The notes under the pieces were generated by a model, which was not told the origin of the DNA, did not search any database, and worked only from the letters and a program-made list of their open reading frames with translations. This document shows positions 10,869 through 22,055 of a DNA stretch of 64,000 bases, one piece after another. Source of the DNA: Dipteris shenzhenensis. Lineage: Eukaryota; Polypodiophyta; Polypodiopsida; Gleicheniales. Location: assembly GCA_047967505.1 (NCBI GenBank), contig CM106539.1; one strand, given 5' to 3'. How positions within the stretch are numbered: position 1 is the stretch's first letter; each line of letters begins with the position of its first letter. Both the position numbers and the translations under genes were made by a program.

Positions 10869-13800
10869 ATGGCATCTGATTCTCTTTCACAGATTGTCAC
10901 TGAAAAGCTTGGCAAGAACAACTTCCAAGCATGGAAGTTTAGAATGACGAATTTCCTTATGGGAAAAGGCTATTGGGAGTTCATTATAGGAAATGAAGAA
11001 GAACCAGTTCTTGTTCCCAATCAACAAGACATGCAGGCATCTAAAGGATGGCATGAGAGAGCCAGAAAAGTTATGTACTAGCTGTCTATCAGTATTTTAG
11101 ATTCTATGATTGTGCATATTCAAGATGCAAGTATGCCAAAGGAGGCATGGGATACTTTGCCAAAAGTGTACAGCACAAATATGCAAGCCAAGAAAATGCA
11201 GCTCAAGCAGGAGTTGCACAATGTGCAGAGAGAAAATATGAGCATTAATGACTACCACATGAAGGTGAAGAAAATTGAAGATGCACTTGCTTCCATTGGG
11301 TCGCCAGTGGAAGATGATGATTTAGTTTCTGTGATCTTCAATGGTCTAGGAAAGGATTATGCACAGTTTCAGACATCCATTGCCATCCGTGAAAAATTTT
11401 GAGGAGTTGTTTGCTCTTCTAATTTTTGAAGAGTAGAGAAATGGTGGTGCATCTTCTTCAGGAGGAACTTCAAAAGAAACTATCTTCTACTCAAATGTTG
11501 GAAGAGGTAGAGGCAGAGGTAGAGTAGGCCGATCTGGAGGCCATGGTAGAAATCAGAATGTGCAGCAAACTCAAGAAAACCAATCCTATGGAGAAGGACA
11601 TGGTAACTCTAGAGGCAAGGGGAGCCAAAGAGGTCATGGTGGATGGCAGAGAGGCCAAAATGTAAACAGCAATGTTGAATGCTATTGCTATGGTAAAATG
11701 CATCATATGGCTAAAGACTGCTACAAAAAGCAGAATGACATTATGAATGAAAAATTGCAGCAAGGCGATTATGCATCTTCTAGTAGATAGGGTGATGACA
11801 GAAATGAGCATCTGTTTATGGTGCATAACATGACCAATTCTGTGACAAGTGTAGAAGAAAGAAATGATGTGTGGTATGTTGACTCAGGTGCATCAAACCA
11901 CATGACCATTCATGCAGAATGGATGCAGGATGTAAGGAAAATGGAAAGACCAGGATTTGTGGAGATTGGTGATGATACTGCACATCCTATTGACCAATAG
12001 AACCTGGTTTCTATTGGTCAAATGGTTGGTGATGATACTGCACATCCTATTGACCAATAGAACCTGGTTTCTATTGGTCAAATGGTTGAGCAAGGATTTA
12101 ATCCTCATGGATGCTTTGTTGACAATATAAAAAATAACAGTCGCTTGACAGCAAAAGGAAAGAAGAAGGGCAGGATGTTTACATTGGATGCAGATATGCC
12201 TACATTGAGTGCAGCAATGTTTGAATATTCATGCAGTCATACCCCACAGCAAATACACCACAGCAAAATGGACTTGCAGAAAGGAAAAACAAACATATTG
12301 GAGAGGTATCTCAGGCCATGCTAAATGAAAAAGACCTACCAGATTATTATTGGGCTGAAGCAGTTGCTACAGCAGTTTACATAATGAATAGGACTCCCAC
12401 TGCAGCAATACATGGCATGACACCAAAGGAGATGTATACTGGTAGAAAACCAGATATTTCTCATTTGAAAATTTTTTATTCCATTGCCTATCTTCATATG
12501 CCAGATGAGTTGAGGTCCAAGTTGGATCCAAAATCTGAGAAATGCATCTTTGTTGGTTATTCTCTGCAACAGAAAGGGTATAGATGCTATAACCCTTCTA
12601 CTCGTAAGTTTACAATGAGCAGAGATGTTTTTGATGAGATGAGCAGGTGGTATAAACCAGTAAATGTGATTGATGATGTAGATGCACAAAATGGTAATGC
12701 TGCACAGAATTCACAGTAGCAATCACAAAATATTAGTGGACCTGCAGTGTCCTCTAGCAGTGGTTCACATACTTCACCATGGACAGGCAGATTGAGATCA
12801 GGAGAATCTCCTCAAAGCAATGCAGATAGTGGTATGCAAGTATCACAAAAAGGAAAAGAGAAGGTAGATCAGCCCATGTTTGATGTGAATGCAGGTCACT
12901 CTTATGTGGATGGTGAATCTAGTTGCTCAGAATAGAGCATTAATGATGAGTTGGTTATTCCTTCTCTTGTTACACATGGAGTAAGGAAGACCAAGGATGT
13001 TTTGAGAGCACCTGGAAGTGAGCCTATTTTGTACAGGTCTACCATAGCTAGGTATCCTATGGATAGGCTGAAATATGATGGATTTACAGCCGTTCACTAT
13101 GCCTATATGGTCAAAGTGATACAAAAACTAGAACCCACTTCTTTTGAGTTAGCCATGGGAAAAGAAAAATGGGAGAAAGCCATGGATGAAGAAATGGATG
13201 CCTTGGAAGCAAATGCTACATGGGAATTGGTGCCTTTGCCTAAAGACAAGAATGCAATTGGTTGTAAGTGGATTTATAAGGTGAAGCACAATGCAGATGG
13301 TTCTATGAACAGATACAAGGCAAGATTAGTTGTCAAGGGGTATGCACAGACATATGGCATTGATTATGAAGAAACATTTAGTCTGGTTGCAAGGATGGCA
13401 ACCGTAACAGCAGTCATTGCTATGGCTACATCAAAGGGATGGTCTTTACATCAGATGGATGTAAAGAATGCCTTCTTGCATGGTGATTTGTAAGAAGAGG
13501 TCTTTATGGAGCAGCCACTAGGTTATGTTCATGATGTTCATCCTGAGTTTGTTTGCAGGTTGAAGAAAGCCTTGTATGGCTTGAAGCAAGCACCTAGAGC
13601 ATGGTCTGACAAGATAGGATAGTATCTTGTCACTATTGGCTTTTAGATTTCCAAGGCAGATTTCTCACTTTATGTGAGAAAAACAAAGAAAGGTATTATG
13701 CTGCTTGTCATTTATGTTAATGATTTGATCATCACAGGTGATAGTGATGAAGATATCCTTCATGTGAAAATGCTATTGAAGCGGAAGTTTGAGATGAAGG

Positions 13801-14653
13801 ATTTGGGAGAGCTACGTTATTTCTTGGGCATTGAGGTGATTAGATCACTAAGTGGGATACGGCTCTTGCAGAGGCAGTATGGATTGGACATGCTGTCCAA
13901 ATATGGGATGACAGGCTGTAAGCCTATTTCAATTCCTTTAGAGTAGAATGTGAAGCTGAGTGCAGATGCAGGTGAGCTTCTGGAAGACCCTACTATGTAC
14001 AGGTGCATAGTAGGAAGTTTGATTTATATGACTATTACCAGGCTAGATTTGAGCTATACTATTGGATTGGTAAGTCAGTTTATGCAGGCTCCAAGGAAAC
14101 CGCATTTGGATGCGGCTAGATGCATAATCAAGTATGTGAAGTCCACATTACAGTATCGACTATTTTATGAGACAGGGGTTCAGATATAGTTGCATGGATA
14201 CACTGATGCTGATTGGGCTGGTAGTATTTCTGATAGACGATCTACCAGTGGATATGTGTTCTATTTTGGGAGTGCTGCAGTCACTTGGAGCAGCAAGAAA
14301 CAGCCTATAGTTTCCTTGTCAAGCACAGAGGCTGAGTACAGGGTTGTAGCAATGGCTGCATGTGAGGTAGCTTGGTTGCATAAGCTACTTTATGATATGC
14401 ATCAGATGGGCCAGTTATCATTTATTGTGACAACATGAGCAGTATACACTTAGCAAATAACCCAATCTATCATGCTAGAACAAAGCACATTGAGGTGCAT
14501 TATCACTATGTGCAAGAGAAGGTTTTACTAGGTCTTATTGATCTAGTTTATGTCAGCATAGAGGATTAGGTAGCTGACATATTCATAAAGGCATTGGGCG
14601 CAGAGAAGCTGTGCAAGTTCAGAGACCTACTAGGTATGCAGAATTGGGATTGA
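10869..14653 (+). pseudogene. gag-pol: C2 gag-pol remnant
   Basis: Gag begins MASDSLSQIVTEKLGK at 10,869. A CCHC-like knuckle (CYCYGKMHHMAKDC) appears near 11,680, with one knuckle cysteine displaced relative to C4. Protease is YVDSGASNHM at about 11,880. Integrase resumes with the catalytic-glutamate region at 12,240 and continues to 12,719. Reverse transcriptase runs 12,951-13,946: the polymerase motif reads YVND instead of YVDD near 13,712, removing a metal-binding aspartate. RNase H ([11 protein letters not shown]) is at 14,190-14,438. At least eight in-frame stops or shifts are present, so it is dead. Confidence 0.8.
11967..12086 (+). repeat. 60-bp tandem duplication with internal fold-back in C2
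   Basis: Two adjacent 60-bp copies (about 11,967-12,026 and 12,027-12,086) are nearly identical. Each contains GACCAATAG, ten bases, then CTATTGGTC: a perfect 9-bp inverted repeat. The left arm is absent from C4, C1 and C5 at this place. Confidence 0.85.
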
Positions 14654-14666
14654 GCTCGAGGGGGAG

Positions 14667-15025
14667 TGTTGAGATATCAAGCTCCACTCATGATATGCCA
14701 GGGTGATCGTTGTGCATTTATGTCACCGACTTGTTAGCTGCAGATGCGGTTGGTACACCGCCCATGAATAATAGCTGGATGACAGTTATCAGCTATCCTT
14801 ATGTACTCTAGTTCATGGCTCAGTTAGTATGCCACCTTAGTTAGTTGAGTTTGGTTTAAGACCCACATATAGGGTTCTTCTATTTCTTTGTACTAGAGTT
14901 CTTTTGGCTTTCACAACTAAGAAGAGGAAAACTGTTTTCAGCCTCCACCTTTGTGTGTATTCCCCCATTGTGTATGTGAGAAAGCCACAAGTGAGACTCC
15001 TTCCTTCTCTCCCACTATCTTCACA
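14667..15025 (+). repeat. C2 3' LTR (family A, 359 bp)
   Basis: Begins TGTTGAGATATCAAGCTCC and ends CACTATCTTCACA. A polypurine tract, GAGCTCGAGGGGGAG, precedes it at 14,652-14,666. No match to the other end is available for a target-site duplication. Confidence 0.8.
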
Positions 15026-15490
15026 AGTAGTGGGAGTTTCCACCATGATGCTGCCAGATGAGAGACATGCACTCCACATGCAACGTAGAGAGGACCACGC
15101 ACGATTGAGGTCTGGTCCATCTCAGCCCTCCTCAGAGGCGACTGCCAGAGACAAGAGTCTTTGGATACAGAGATCGAGGAGACCATGCCCTCCACTGCAT
15201 CAAGAGATAGCTCGATAGACACAAATACAAGAGCTTCTCACATCTCATTAAAAAGCCACTACGTTACCTTGATAGATGGAACATGAGCATGTACTAGGAG
15301 TGTTAGCTCTGAGCACCTGACACTCTCCTAGTATTTTGCTACTCCTACTACTTTGTTCACTATCTTAGCACTTTAGCTTTCAACAAGGGCCTTAGTGAGC
15401 CCTTTGCTTCAACCCTTAGTCGCTTGTATGAGTTACCTTCTGACTTGCATTTGTCTCATAGGCCTGCGAGGCCTCCCATAGATGTTAATA

Positions 15491-15492
<2 letters not shown>
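15026..15492. other. No gene recognised
   Basis: The open frame at 14,904-15,218 is mostly LTR sequence. Beyond it I see no domain. The stretch ends in a CT microsatellite. Confidence 0.3.

Positions 15493-15555
<63 letters not shown>
15493..15555. repeat. (CT)n microsatellite
   Basis: An uninterrupted CT dinucleotide tract of about 63 bp. Confidence 0.95.
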
Positions 15556-15557
<2 letters not shown>

Positions 15558-16111
15558 TCGCATTCCTTATTCTTATTTTTTGTTTTACTTTCTCCTTTCT
15601 ACTATTAAATTATCTATTTTCTAGTTGGGATTTCAAGGCTTAGTGAGCACTGGGTTTACCCAATAGATTCCATAATCTTTCAAAACCCAAATTTCAATCC
15701 TTTGACCACAGATCCTATTAAGACTTCTCATCTTCATTCTTGATTCTGTCTCATGAACCCTCAAACTAAAGTGGGCATTCAGAGAAAAGATGATAAAGAA
15801 TGAATACTGTGCTTTCAAAATTCCTCGCCTCTGAATTGGGACAAAGCATCAAGGCACTTGCAATATGCTGCAAAAAGTCCTTATTCCCAAAATCATAATG
15901 GGATATTAGGAGAGAACACAACTACATGCATCTAGGAATCTGCCACAAGAGAGAAGATATGAATCAATAATTCAAGGCAACCACAATGTGACATACTCTT
16001 GGACCGTTAGAATCCCTCTCAGATCTCTCTGGTAGAATCATGAATCACAACCTTCATAGGACATCATATTTCTCTAAGTTTTATGGGCTCAAACCACTCT
16101 AATACCACTAT
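15556..16111 (-). other. Possible leader of an unnamed LTR element
   Basis: No coding sequence is recognised. At 16,098-16,108 the minus strand reads TGGTATTAGAG, one substitution from the initiator-Met tRNA primer-binding site TGGTATCAGAG. This places the region inside an element whose LTR would be at 16,112-16,700. Confidence 0.35.
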
Positions 16112-16700
16112 TGGTTGGCTTTTAGATCCTCAAATCACAATACAAAGAAACCAAAGCTACACATACAATAAAAACTATAGTTTTATACGACCTTTTCAAT
16201 AAAGAGAAGTACTTTGATATGAATAAAAACATCTTTCATTATTAAGAACTCAGAGACACACAACTTGACAAACAAAGAAAAATTACAGAGAGCCTCACTC
16301 ATACTTGGTTTGTTGGCTTGCAACTGAGAAGACACACACTGATAAGACTCACAAATTGACCCTATGAGTAGCTACTCATAGGCTACATCATAGACATGTC
16401 CTCATGGTCTCAGACAAAAGAAAGGAGAACTTGCACCATGAACCATTTTTATAAGGATCGTGTTGCTGCCTAGGTTCACTGCCTTGAGCTCTTGATGTTA
16501 TCTTCTACTCGAAACTACCATGCTCATGTATCACCTTGCACCAGTGTCCATGCATGCACCAGTCAACCAATCATAGTCAACTATCCACACTTTCCATTGC
16601 ATGGACCAATCATAAACTAGTTGCCACATTGACTGGTCAATCATTCAACTCTCTAAGGTGCTAACTTCCACCCCCTCATGAGAGTATTTCCCCACCAACA
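16112..16700 (-). repeat. Candidate solitary LTR (589 bp)
   Basis: On the minus strand the segment begins TGTTGGTGGGG and ends AGCCAACCA, with near-inverted termini. A primer-binding-like site lies four bases beyond its inner end. No second copy is present in this window, so the call rests on the termini and the primer-like site only. Confidence 0.4.
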
Positions 16701-17632
16701 CCCATTACCTCAATACTACATTCTCCTCATGGCTTTTCTACAGCTCAGCTTTTTTTCCTTTTAAGGATTTTATTTGCTCCTCTTGCTGGACCATGGTGTG
16801 TGTGTGTGTGTGAGTGTGCTGAGGTCGACTAGATCATGGTTTTAGCCCTACATTTACCAAACGTGCCATGCATGCTCATAGCATTTGTAAAATCAAGCTT
16901 GTGGTGGAACCCATGCTTGTGCCACATGATGGACTGTCTGAGCTACTTCCATAACAAGCTCTCATAGTTGTTGCCAATTGTTAGAGACCACTTGTGGGCT
17001 TGGCAAGTCCTCCAAGTAGAAGAGAGTGTTAATGCCCTATGTGGGAGTACCTGGTGCCACCATCGATGCATGGACAGCTTGCTGCCTATTAATGTATGTG
17101 GGAGGATTCACATCCTAGAAAGTGATTCTCCTCATTTGCACATCCCTCATGGGTGTCTTATGCGTCTTTTTCTCATCAAACCACATCGTGGCTTTGTATG
17201 ATATTCTTTGCTTCTTGATCCTAGAGATGATAGCCCATCTCTACAATTTCACCATAATGGCTTCACCGACTAGGTTGACTGGTCAATTCCACTGACTATG
17301 TTGATCCAACTACCGCCCTCATAGCTATAAAGAGATGACCTCCCCACTCCATTGTACCAGATTAGATCTTCCAGCAGAGATCTTCCAGCTAGTAGGTCTT
17401 CACCTAGTATCTGTCTAGATCACCATCTAAGCTCCATTGTGGGAGTGCATGGGTGGATGGAGCCATTATTTGTACTACATCAGTATTGAAGGAAAATTTT
17501 ATTCATCTCCAGTTTGTTGTGTACTCTCTATTCTTTGTTCAGTTTTTATTCCGCTGCGCCGTGTAATTTAATATCTCTCTCTCTCCTCTCGTGCAAGATC
17601 CCCCCCCTCTCTCCCTCTCTCCTTGTGTAAGT
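16701..17632. other. No gene recognised; short (GT)n at 16,795-16,812
   Basis: Stop-rich sequence with no domain. A short GT tract is present, and CT-rich stretches begin at about 17,572. Confidence 0.35.
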
Positions 17633-17772
17633 GTGTACACACAGAGTGTGTACAAAAGAACATGATATGGAGGGTCCCAACCGTCCTCATTGCTTTCTTT
17701 TGTACACACTGTGTACACACACACACACATACATTCCTCTCTCATGGGAGGGTGGGAGAAGGAGATGGATTT

Positions 17773-17803
<31 letters not shown>

Positions 17804-17912
17804 GGAGAGGGAGCAATTGTACGTACAAAAGAATGCGATATGGAGGGTTGCGAATTACCCAACCCTCCTCATTACTTAATTCCCAACCCTCCTCATCGCT
17901 TTCTTTTCTACA
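17633..17912. repeat. Two adjacent imperfect fold-backs (MITE-like)
   Basis: Arms at 17,633-17,660 and 17,695-17,719 pair (…GTGTGTACAAAAGAA against TTCTTTTGTACACAC…). A second pair lies at 17,823-17,850 and 17,883-17,912 (ATATGGAGGGTTG against CAACCCTCCTCAT…). The phrase ATGGAGGG occurs in both. A GA microsatellite separates them (17,771-17,796). Confidence 0.5.
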
Positions 17913-17913
17913 C

Positions 17914-18505
17914 TATAGGAAATCATAGATGATTTCAAGGTCATCATGGTAGACTAAGGTTCAGCATTTAGAGTCATCATATTGAACCATGCAAGAGCCT
18001 GCTTGTGATTGGTTGATTCCAAGAATGAATACGTGCATGGCGACCTTTCTGGAACTTAGATGCATGGCGGTTGTTTAACACATGGAATTGGAGGCGGTGA
18101 TCAGCACGTGGTATCGAAGGCGGTGATCGTGATCATCCTCTACAAAAGGCAGTCGGCCTGTTCGTGAGTTTCTTTTGTTGTCGTGATGAGAGTCGGTTGA
18201 CATCTCTCTGTAGAGGAGCTACTCGTAAAGGTCGTAGGGTCTCTAGTCGAGTCAATTATTGAGTCTTTTATCATATGTATTCCTGCAACAAAGCCCATAG
18301 GTGTGAGTAGGCAGAGTCTTCTTCATGTTGTCTCGTTTCAATAAGAGTTAGTCTCTTCTGTTCTCTGTGTCAAAAGGATTGAGCTCAGATAATGAATGGA
18401 TAATTCTTGTATCTGATTAAGTCATGAGCAATCCGAGTATTACAAGGCTTATTTTCACGATATCAACGTCATTTTATGCTCTTGCATGCATGCAATTTGC
18501 TAACA
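17914..18505 (+). repeat. 5' LTR of the TRIM-like element (592 bp)
   Basis: It aligns with 19,600-20,152. It differs by short indels, for example near 17,948, where the 3' copy has a longer stretch (CTCATGGGGTTACCTAG). Confidence 0.85.
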
Positions 18506-18506
18506 G

Positions 18507-18518
18507 TGGTATCAGAGC
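18507..18518 (+). promoter_or_regulatory. Primer-binding site, initiator tRNA-Met
   Basis: TGGTATCAGAGC begins one base after the 5' LTR. It is the standard plant initiator-Met complement used to prime minus-strand synthesis. Confidence 0.85.
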
Positions 18519-19599
18519 GACATTTAGATCCTAGAGAGAATTTCCTTTGTGAAAGGTTGAAGTGCGCTTGAGCTAGAGACAAAGAATTGAATTGTGGATT
18601 TGATTCTCATGCAACTGTGGTCTCTTACAAAAAGACTGTTTGAATCAGTGAGAATGAAGGAATTGCAGTTTTTTAACGATCTGGCTCTAAGTAGGTGATT
18701 GACAAGAGTTCTGGGACTTGTATCTTTGTGGGTAGTTCCATCTTCGTTTGGTTGCAATACCATTTACACTGCGGTGGCTCTCTCACCATAATTTTTTGCT
18801 AGAAACCGAGGAGAAAGAACATGAAGGGTGAAGCCTATGACGTGGAAGAATGAGATTTCGCTCATTGCGGTTTTGGATGAAGACTGAGCCGTTTTGAACG
18901 TTAAGGTGCATGCTTCTTGTTGAAAGTCATTTTTTGGCTGCCTTTATTCTTGGGTTCATCTCTACTCGTGGCGACTAGAGGTTTCTTTGCAGTAATTGTG
19001 GAGTGACCTGTGGTCTAGTCAGCGCATCGGTTGCGACCCTTGGCATTCTTGAGAGAGATCGCAGCTTCTAGAGTGAATTGGTTCGGTGCTAAAAGCCAGT
19101 GTTTCTATCAAAGCGTCTCGACATGGGAAGTGCTGTGGTTCGTTTGTCCAGAGGAGAGTTCATTGTTAGCAGCAGCAAGCCATTCATGCCATCTTCCAAG
19201 CTCGGGACCCTGGCAGAAGTATATTCTGTCAGCTTTGAAGGAGAAGGATATACTTTACAGTTGTTTGTCGGCAGACAATGATTTGTAGTTGCAGGTGAAG
19301 CTTCTTGTTGTGCTATTTATTGCAGACGATGTTATTTGTTGCAATTGCAGACGATGATTATCTAGATAAAGATTGGGCTTTTTGAGGAGGGCAGAATTGA
19401 GCTTTTTGTGAGCAATCACACTGTTCTCGTCAAGGTTCTTTGTGAACAAAAAGTTTTAGAAATGCTTTTTGTGAGAAGTTGATTGGTCGGGCTCTTTGTG
19501 AGCATGCTGCAGTTATTTTATTTCAAAGTTCTTTTGTTGTCGAGATGCTCTTTGTGAGCGCAATGTTGTTTTGTCTCCCATTTCGACTGAGGGAAGGTT
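18519..19599 (+). other. Non-coding interior of the TRIM-like element
   Basis: No ORF over about 85 codons and no retroelement motif. The phrase CTTTTTGTGAG or CTCTTTGTGAG recurs at least four times between about 19,377 and 19,560. Confidence 0.7.
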
Positions 19600-20152
19600 T
19601 ATAGGAAATCATAGATGATTTCAAGGTCATCCTCATGGGGTTACCTAGTGGTAGACTAAGGTTCAAGGAGGGTACATTTGGAGTCATCATATTGAACCAT
19701 GCAAAAGCCTGCTTGTGATTGGTTGAGTGCAAGAATGAATACGTGCATGGCGACCTTTCTGGAACTTAGATGCATGGCGGTCGTTTAACACATGGAATTG
19801 GAGGTAGCACGTGGTATCGAAGGCGGTGAAGGAGGTGATCGTGATCATCCTCTAGAAAAGGTAGTTGGCCTGTTCAAGAGTTTTTCTTTGTCGTCGTCGT
19901 GATGAGAGTTGTACTGAGTCAATTATTGTCTTTCATCATATGCATTCCTGCAACAAAGCCCGTAGCCGTGAGCAGGCAGAGTCTTCTTCACGTTGTCTCC
20001 TCAATAAGAGTTAGTCTCTTCTGTTCTCTGTGTCAAAAGGATTGAGCTCAGCTAATGAATGGATAATTCTTGTCTCTGATTAAGTCGTGAGCAATCCGAG
20101 TATTACATATCAACGTCATTTTGTGCTCTTGCATGCATGCAATTTGCTACCA
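19600..20152 (+). repeat. 3' LTR of the TRIM-like element (553 bp)
   Basis: It aligns with the 5' LTR. It ends TTTGCTACCA where the 5' copy ends TTTGCTAACA, and is followed by the TACAC duplication. Confidence 0.85.
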
Positions 20153-20157
20153 TACAC

Positions 20158-20323
20158 TCCCTCTCCCTCTCGCTCTCCCTTTCCCTCACCCACTCCCACT
20201 CCCTCACCCTCACCCTCTCCTCTCCCGCTCTTTCCTTCATGATTGTCTTAAATTGAATGAAACCTGTCTTACATTGAACGAAACCTATTTTGTATTGAAC
20301 AAAATCTGTACACACGAACGAGA

Positions 20324-20357
<34 letters not shown>

Positions 20358-20567
20358 CAGTAGCATCACGCACACACACAAAAACACACAGAGAGTTAGA
20401 GGAAGAGAGAGTAGCATGACACATACACTGTGAGAGAGACAGACAGACAGACAAGCAGACAAAAAAACAGACAGAGAACTAAGGGAGGTTGAACTGAAAG
20501 GGAGAGAAGTGAGGGACAGACATATAAATGAGAGAGGGATAATTGTCAACCATAGAAGTGAGGGACT

Positions 20568-20605
<38 letters not shown>

Positions 20606-21232
20606 ATTGACAGAGAGAGAGAGAGATATGGAGATAGCTGAGAGGGAGAGAAGTGTGTGAGAGAGAGTGAGCGAGAGAGAGAGACAAAAAGACAAAGAAT
20701 TGAGGGAGGCTGAACTGATAGGGAGAGACGTGAGGGACAGATAGATAAATGAGAGAGGGATAACAGACAACCATACAAGTGAGGGACTCGCACACACACA
20801 CACACACACACATACCACACACACACACACACAGAAATAGACAAAGAACTAATAGAGAGAGAGATATGGAGAGAACTGAGAGAGGGAGAACTAAGAGAGA
20901 GAGAGAGAAATAGATAGAGGTTAAACTGACAGGGAGAGAAGTGAGGGATAGGTAGATAAATGAGAGAGGGATAACTGACAGCCATAGAAGTGAGGGACTG
21001 ATAGAGAGAGAGAGAGAGACAAAAAGACAAAAAACTGACAGAGAGAGATATGGAGATAACTGAGAGGGAGAGAAGTGTGTGTGTGTATGTGTGAAAGAGA
21101 GAGAGAGACAGAGACAGAGAGAGAGAGAGCGAGGGAGGTTGAACTGACAGGGAGAGATGTGAGGGACAGATAGATAAAGGAGAGAGGGATAACTGATAAC
21201 CATAGAAGTGAGGGACTCACACACACACACAC
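20158..21232. repeat. GA-rich minisatellite, ~215-bp unit, four copies
   Basis: A phrase with GGAGGTTGAACTGACAGGGA and, downstream, GAGAGAGGGATAACTGAC recurs near 20,482, 20,702, 20,924 and 21,134. The copies are spaced about 210-220 bp apart and linked by GA or CA dinucleotide runs of varying length. Long minus-strand open frames here (up to 391 codons) arise only because CT-rich repeats lack stops. Confidence 0.8.
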
Positions 21233-21589
21233 TCAGGGTAGAGTACATGGTGGAGAACTCGTCTCCCTCATAGATCATGGAGGTTCAGGGTTGAGGAACT
21301 AAGGGTTTAGGGGGAGCATAGGAGTGGGAGAAAAAGAAGGTGTAAGAGCATGGGGAAAAGAAGAGAGAGGAGGGAGGAGGAGGGAGAAGGAGTTGGATGG
21401 GTTGCAAGGTTGGAGGAGAGGGGAGGAGGAGTTGCAAGGTTAGGACATGCTTTTAGACATGGAGTGCAAGGAAGCATGGACACTTGAAACAATTGCTTAG
21501 AATACCAAAGTAAAACTCAACACAATGCCCCAAAGCCTTGTGGGCTTCATTCCATTATAGGGTATTTATACAAGTTGGAGAGCTTCTCT
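21233..21589. other. No gene recognised (GA-rich)
   Basis: Purine-rich spacer between two minisatellites. Confidence 0.3.
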
Positions 21590-22055
21590 CTCTACATGTA
21601 GGAATTGTAAGACATTCTCTCTCTACATGTAGAACTTGCATATAGAAGTTGCATGTAGAACTTGCAAGTTGCATGTAGAACTCGCATGTTGCATGTAGGA
21701 GTTGCATGTAGAACTCACGTGTAGGAATCACATGTAGAACTTGCATGTAGAACATGCATATAGGAGTTCCATGTAGAACATGCATGTAGAACTCGCATGT
21801 AGAACATGCATGTAAGAGTTGCATGTAGAACATGCATGTAAGAGTTGCATATAGAACTCGCATGTAGGAGTTGCATGTAGAACTCGCATGTAGGACTTGC
21901 ATGTAGAACTCGCATGTAGGACTCGCATGTAGGACTTGCATGTAGGACTTGCATGTAGGACTTGCATGTAGGAGTTGCATGTAGGAGTTGCATGTAGAAC
22001 TCACATGTAGGAGTTGCATGTAGGAATCGTATGTAGAACTTGCATGTAGACATGC
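21590..22055. repeat. 13-bp minisatellite, about 35 units
   Basis: A GCATGTAGRASTY-type unit repeats with a 13-bp period from about 21,590 to 22,055, with point variants (AACTC, GACTT, GAGTT). Because 13 is prime to 3, each minus-strand frame gives a 13-residue periodic peptide with few stops, which explains 150-170-codon ORFs here. Confidence 0.9.

Larger units (their letters stand above)
10560..15025 (+). mobile_element. C2: Ty1/copia element, 5' truncated
   Basis: Plus-strand copy of the C1/C4/C5 family. The leader starts at about 10,560 with no 5' LTR or primer-binding site. Gag-pol remains follow from 10,869, then a polypurine tract and a complete 3' LTR (14,667-15,025). It carries a 60-bp tandem duplication in the pre-integrase region and a deletion of roughly 490 bp that removes the pre-integrase and the first part of the integrase core relative to C4. 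Confidence 0.8.
17914..20152 (+). mobile_element. Non-autonomous LTR retrotransposon (TRIM-like), intact
   Basis: Direct repeats 17,914-18,505 and 19,600-20,152 flank about 1.1 kb with no gag or pol motif. The five bases TACAC lie directly outside both ends (17,909-17,913 and 20,153-20,157), a perfect target-site duplication. TGGTATCAGAGC at 18,507 is a perfect initiator-Met tRNA primer-binding site, and GAGGGAAGG just before the second LTR can serve as a polypurine tract. The LTRs end …CA, but both begin TATAGG rather than TG. Size (2.24 kb) and lack of coding sequence fit a terminal-repeat retrotransposon in miniature or a small derivative. It must have been moved by enzymes of another element. 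Confidence 0.85.

Noticed and set aside
18507-18518. tRNA-Met gene fragment
   Set aside because: Only the 12-base complement is present, directly after an LTR, so it is a primer-binding site.
20103-21278. 391-codon minus-strand ORF, rich in Ser/Leu/Val
   Set aside because: It is the translation of CT/CA dinucleotide runs and the ~215-bp minisatellite, which lack stops in that frame; no domain.
21590-22055. CRISPR-like array
   Set aside because: Units are 13 bp, contiguous and without spacers; plant nuclear context.
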